Source of the DNA: an uncultured Verrucomicrobiota bacterium
Lineage (GTDB): Bacteria; Verrucomicrobiota; Kiritimatiellia; Kiritimatiellales; Tichowtungiaceae
Direction of reading: 5' to 3'
Assembly: GCA_903831085.1 (NCBI GenBank)
Contig: CAIKWE010000056.1
Location: 1-37,951, forward strand
Length of the DNA: 37,951 bases
The notes below the pieces were generated by a model. The model saw only the letters and a program-made list of their open reading frames with translations, was not told the DNA's origin and did not search any database. Within the stretch, counting starts at the first letter, position 1, and every line of letters begins with the position of its first letter. Shown in pieces: positions 37,300 to 37,951 of this stretch. The position numbers were made by a program, and so were the translations under genes.

Positions 37300-37951
37300 A
37301 TGCGAAAGATCGTAGCCCGGGTCGCGCTAGTCACGCTGTGTGAAGTTCTGTTTGCCGGCCATGCGGCGGCGCAGCAGTTTTCTGGATCGATTGTGCTCGG
37401 CCGTCCGACCGGTCACTCGATCACCGTCAGCGTACTGGCGAGCAACGATCTGCAAATGTATCTGGAATACGGCTTGTCATCGGGCGTCTATTCCTATCAA
37501 ACCGCTGTCACAAACCTCACCGCCAACCAGCCGCTGGATGTGGAGTTGAGCGGCCTTCAGACGAATACGTGTTATTACTACCGGCTACAGTACAAGGGTA
37601 CCGGAGATCCAGCATATCTGGCAGATACGGAGCACACCTTCCACACGCAGCGGGCTCCGGGCAGCACGTTCACCTTTTCTATACATGGTGACACCCACCC
37701 CGAGCGTGCGGGCAGCATGTTCAACGCCAGCCTCTACACCAATACGCTGACCCGTGCTGCGGCGGACAAGCCCGACTTCTACATGCTGATCGGCGACGAT
37801 TTCAGTGTGGACAACATTCCCACCAACAGCATCAATGCTGATCTTGTTGCAGCCAGATACACGCTCCACCGGCCGTGGCTGGGGCTGGTCGCCAACTCCG
37901 CATCGCTGTTTCTGGTCAACGGCAATCACGAACAGGCCGCTCAATATCTGC
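37300..37951 (+). CDS. Secreted PhoD/calcineurin-like metallophosphoesterase, N-terminal part (runs off window)
   Basis: The open frame from the ATG (strong AAGGAGG at 37287-37293) runs to the window end, 217 codons. The signal peptide ends near FAGHAAAQ. Residues about 27-105 form a fibronectin-III-like domain (TVSVLASNDLQMYLEYG... TNLTANQPLDVELSGLQTNTCYYYRLQYKG), as found before PhoD-like phosphoesterase domains. The catalytic domain then begins: FSIHGDTHPER (GDxH metal site), YMLIGDDFS (GDD metal site), FLVNGNHEQ (GNHE). It is expected to hydrolyse phosphoesters in the periplasm. It is separated from the sulfotransferase operon by 122 bp with its own operator-like box. Confidence 0.85.
   Translation, partial: MRKIVARVALVTLCEVLFAGHAAAQQFSGSIVLGRPTGHSITVSVLASNDLQMYLEYGLSSGVYSYQTAVTNLTANQPLDVELSGLQTNTCYYYRLQYKGTGDPAYLADTEHTFHTQRAPGSTFTFSIHGDTHPERAGSMFNASLYTNTLTRAAADKPDFYMLIGDDFSVDNIPTNSINADLVAARYTLHRPWLGLVANSASLFLVNGNHEQAAQYL

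Overview
The window looks like a chromosomal segment of a Gram-negative bacterium of the PVC superphylum, most probably a Kiritimatiellota-type organism. This is an inference from gene content, not a marker-gene result. The supporting signs are high G+C coding DNA, a surA-like/pdxA/rsmA outer-membrane-protein-folding operon, a CPBP protease of the exosortase-associated type, a four-helix-bundle-suffix protein, and large secreted SUMF1/arylsulfotransferase/DUF1566 proteins with a verrucomicrobial-style C-terminus.

Layout. 1-2.4 kb: the edge of an integrated element, with an IS3-type insertion sequence end, a tyrosine integrase (179-1876, minus) and tRNA-Pro(UGG). A small GIY-YIG nuclease gene sits directly upstream of the tRNA, and beyond it lies a second, broken copy of the tRNA 5' end. 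2.5-6.1 kb: a Dpm1-like glycosyltransferase, then the convergent minus-strand operon surA-like > pdxA > rsmA. 6.2-8.9 kb: an Rh-type ammonia channel with a tiny lipoprotein, then a DUF3034 outer-membrane protein preceded by a possible attenuation leader (34-residue Cys/Met-rich peptide plus terminator). 9-15.5 kb: a ybiT-like ABC-F gene, an unknown two-TM protein, a Fic AMP-transferase gene inserted beside a leftover fragment of a paralogue of that protein, and leuS. 15.6-17.4 kb: an accessory patch with a 15-residue tandem-repeat secreted protein, a HEPN-like protein and a conserved unknown. 17.5-20.2 kb: a glucuronokinase-like GHMP kinase, a GalU-type UTP-sugar-1-phosphate uridylyltransferase and a CPBP protease, tightly packed. 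20.2-22.5 kb: a CusR/CusS-like two-component system. 22.7-23.5 kb: a four-helix-bundle-suffix/zinc-finger protein.

23.6-37.2 kb is one long plus-strand operon of secreted proteins with overlapping or nearly abutting genes: SUMF1-PEBP fusion, arylsulfotransferase type A, EF-hand protein, arylsulfotransferase type B, a 2390-residue giant, and a frameshifted DUF1566 protein. A phosphoesterase gene follows and runs off the window. The giant fuses in one chain the modules its neighbours encode separately (type B sulfotransferase, SMP-30 propeller, two DUF1566, SUMF1, type A sulfotransferase). The same 16-bp palindrome, ATTACGG-AA-CCGTAAT, lies upstream of the response regulator, of this operon and of the phosphoesterase gene. 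This suggests that the two-component system controls a secreted sulfate/phosphate-handling regulon.

A second DNA-level pattern is the palindrome TTCCAA-N3-TTGGAA: five perfect copies and about ten near copies between 3.3 and 20.3 kb, inside and outside genes. Apart from one weak coding match it is absent from the secreted-protein operon. It resembles a highly iterated genome-wide motif such as HIP1 or an uptake sequence.
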